42,864 bases of DNA from Actinomycetota bacterium (GTDB taxonomy: Bacteria > Actinomycetota > Actinomycetes > Actinomycetales > Microbacteriaceae): positions 1 to 42,864 of the forward strand of contig CANGKD010000003.1 in assembly GCA_947454495.1 (NCBI GenBank), read 5' to 3'. Numbering within the stretch: the stretch's first letter is position 1; the number at the start of each line of letters is the position of its first letter. Under the pieces are notes generated by a model. That model saw nothing but the letters and a program-made list of their open reading frames with translations. It did not search any database and had not been told where the DNA came from. A program made the translations under genes and the position numbers. Below are positions 42,667-42,864 of this stretch, piece by piece.

Positions 42667-42864
42667 CTACGGCGCGACGCGACCGTTGAGGTTGAAGGAC
42701 TCGTACGTCATGGGCATGAGTTCGGCCCAGAAGGCTTCCATTTTCTCGGCGACCATTTCGATTTCGCGTTGCGGGAACGAGGGGAAATGCGTGCCCTCAC
42801 GCTTGGTGCGCAACGAGAGGAAATTCATGAGGGAGCGTGAGTTCATGGTGACGTACATCGACGA
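42667..42864 (-). CDS. thyX: Thymidylate synthase ThyX, C-terminal part (5' end outside window)
   Basis: Flavin-dependent thymidylate synthase that makes dTMP from dUMP. The last 65 codons are present: MYVTMNSRSLMNFLSLRTKR, then REIEMVAEKMEAFWAELMPM and ESFNLNGRVAP. The N-R-S-L-x-N-F-x-L-R stretch corresponds to the conserved FAD/dUMP-binding C-terminal region. The RHRxxS motif lies beyond the right edge. The dapA start is 28 bp downstream, so thyX-dapA-rnj form one run. Confidence 0.9.
   Translation of the reverse strand, partial: SSMYVTMNSRSLMNFLSLRTKREGTHFPSFPQREIEMVAEKMEAFWAELMPMTYESFNLNGRVAP

Noticed and set aside
1-42864. CRISPR arrays, insertion sequences, prophage or toxin-antitoxin pairs
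   Set aside because: Looked for evenly spaced repeats, transposase motifs and paired small genes; none could be supported.

Overview
The window reads as a chromosomal segment of a high-to-moderate GC actinobacterium, most likely Microbacteriaceae or a close relative in Micrococcales. The clues are the order ftsK-pgsA-cinA-clgR-(Zn ribbon)-DUF3046-recA-recX-miaB-miaA-dapF, dapA next to RNase J, lexA divergent from a LysM protein, an actinobacterial TCGAA-N6-TTCGA SOS box, and frequent GTG/TTG starts with ATGA or GTGA overlaps. No rRNA, tRNA, insertion sequence, phage gene or CRISPR array was seen.

Layout. 1-6.3 kb (core): the end of hisH, then hisB and hisC, a LysM division-inhibitor-like gene, lexA with an unusually dense SOS-box array, metF, a sorting-signal microprotein and hflX. 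6.4-8.8 kb: a Thr/Pro-linker surface protein, a small XRE regulator, an uncertain ORF and an RsmC-like methyltransferase. 8.8-19.4 kb (accessory): two blocks back to back. The first is an NrtR-type regulator divergent from a compact operon of ARPP-1-like protein, ADP-ribosylglycohydrolase fused to a CX5R phosphatase, HDAC-fold deacetylase, a 49-residue microprotein and a second CX5R phosphatase. It looks like an ADP-ribose/NAD-derivative processing pathway under an NAD-metabolite sensor. The second is a vWA protein divergent from a 624-residue tandem-S1-like/coiled-coil protein, which faces a three-gene operon (69-aa protein, TPR protein, DUF3293 protein). I do not recognise this as a described system. 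19.9-23.1 kb: a lipoprotein, an SGNH hydrolase, and a LysR regulator translationally coupled to a K+-channel-like protein with a GNG instead of GYG filter.

23.1-33.5 kb (core, all minus strand): dapF, miaA, miaB, recX, recA (SOS box and a possible leaderless small gene upstream), DUF3046, a zinc-ribbon-like protein, clgR, cinA/pncC, pgsA and ftsK. 33.5-39.9 kb: a sugar-uptake cassette (LacI regulator, solute-binding lipoprotein, two permeases, GH13 glucosidase) placed between ftsK and RNase J. Three copies of one palindrome mark its operators, and a 17-bp perfect stem lies between the binding-protein and permease genes. 39.9-42.9 kb: RNase J, dapA and the 3' part of thyX.

Functions were assigned by reading motifs and family resemblance only. 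No database search was run, and residue positions of domains are approximate.
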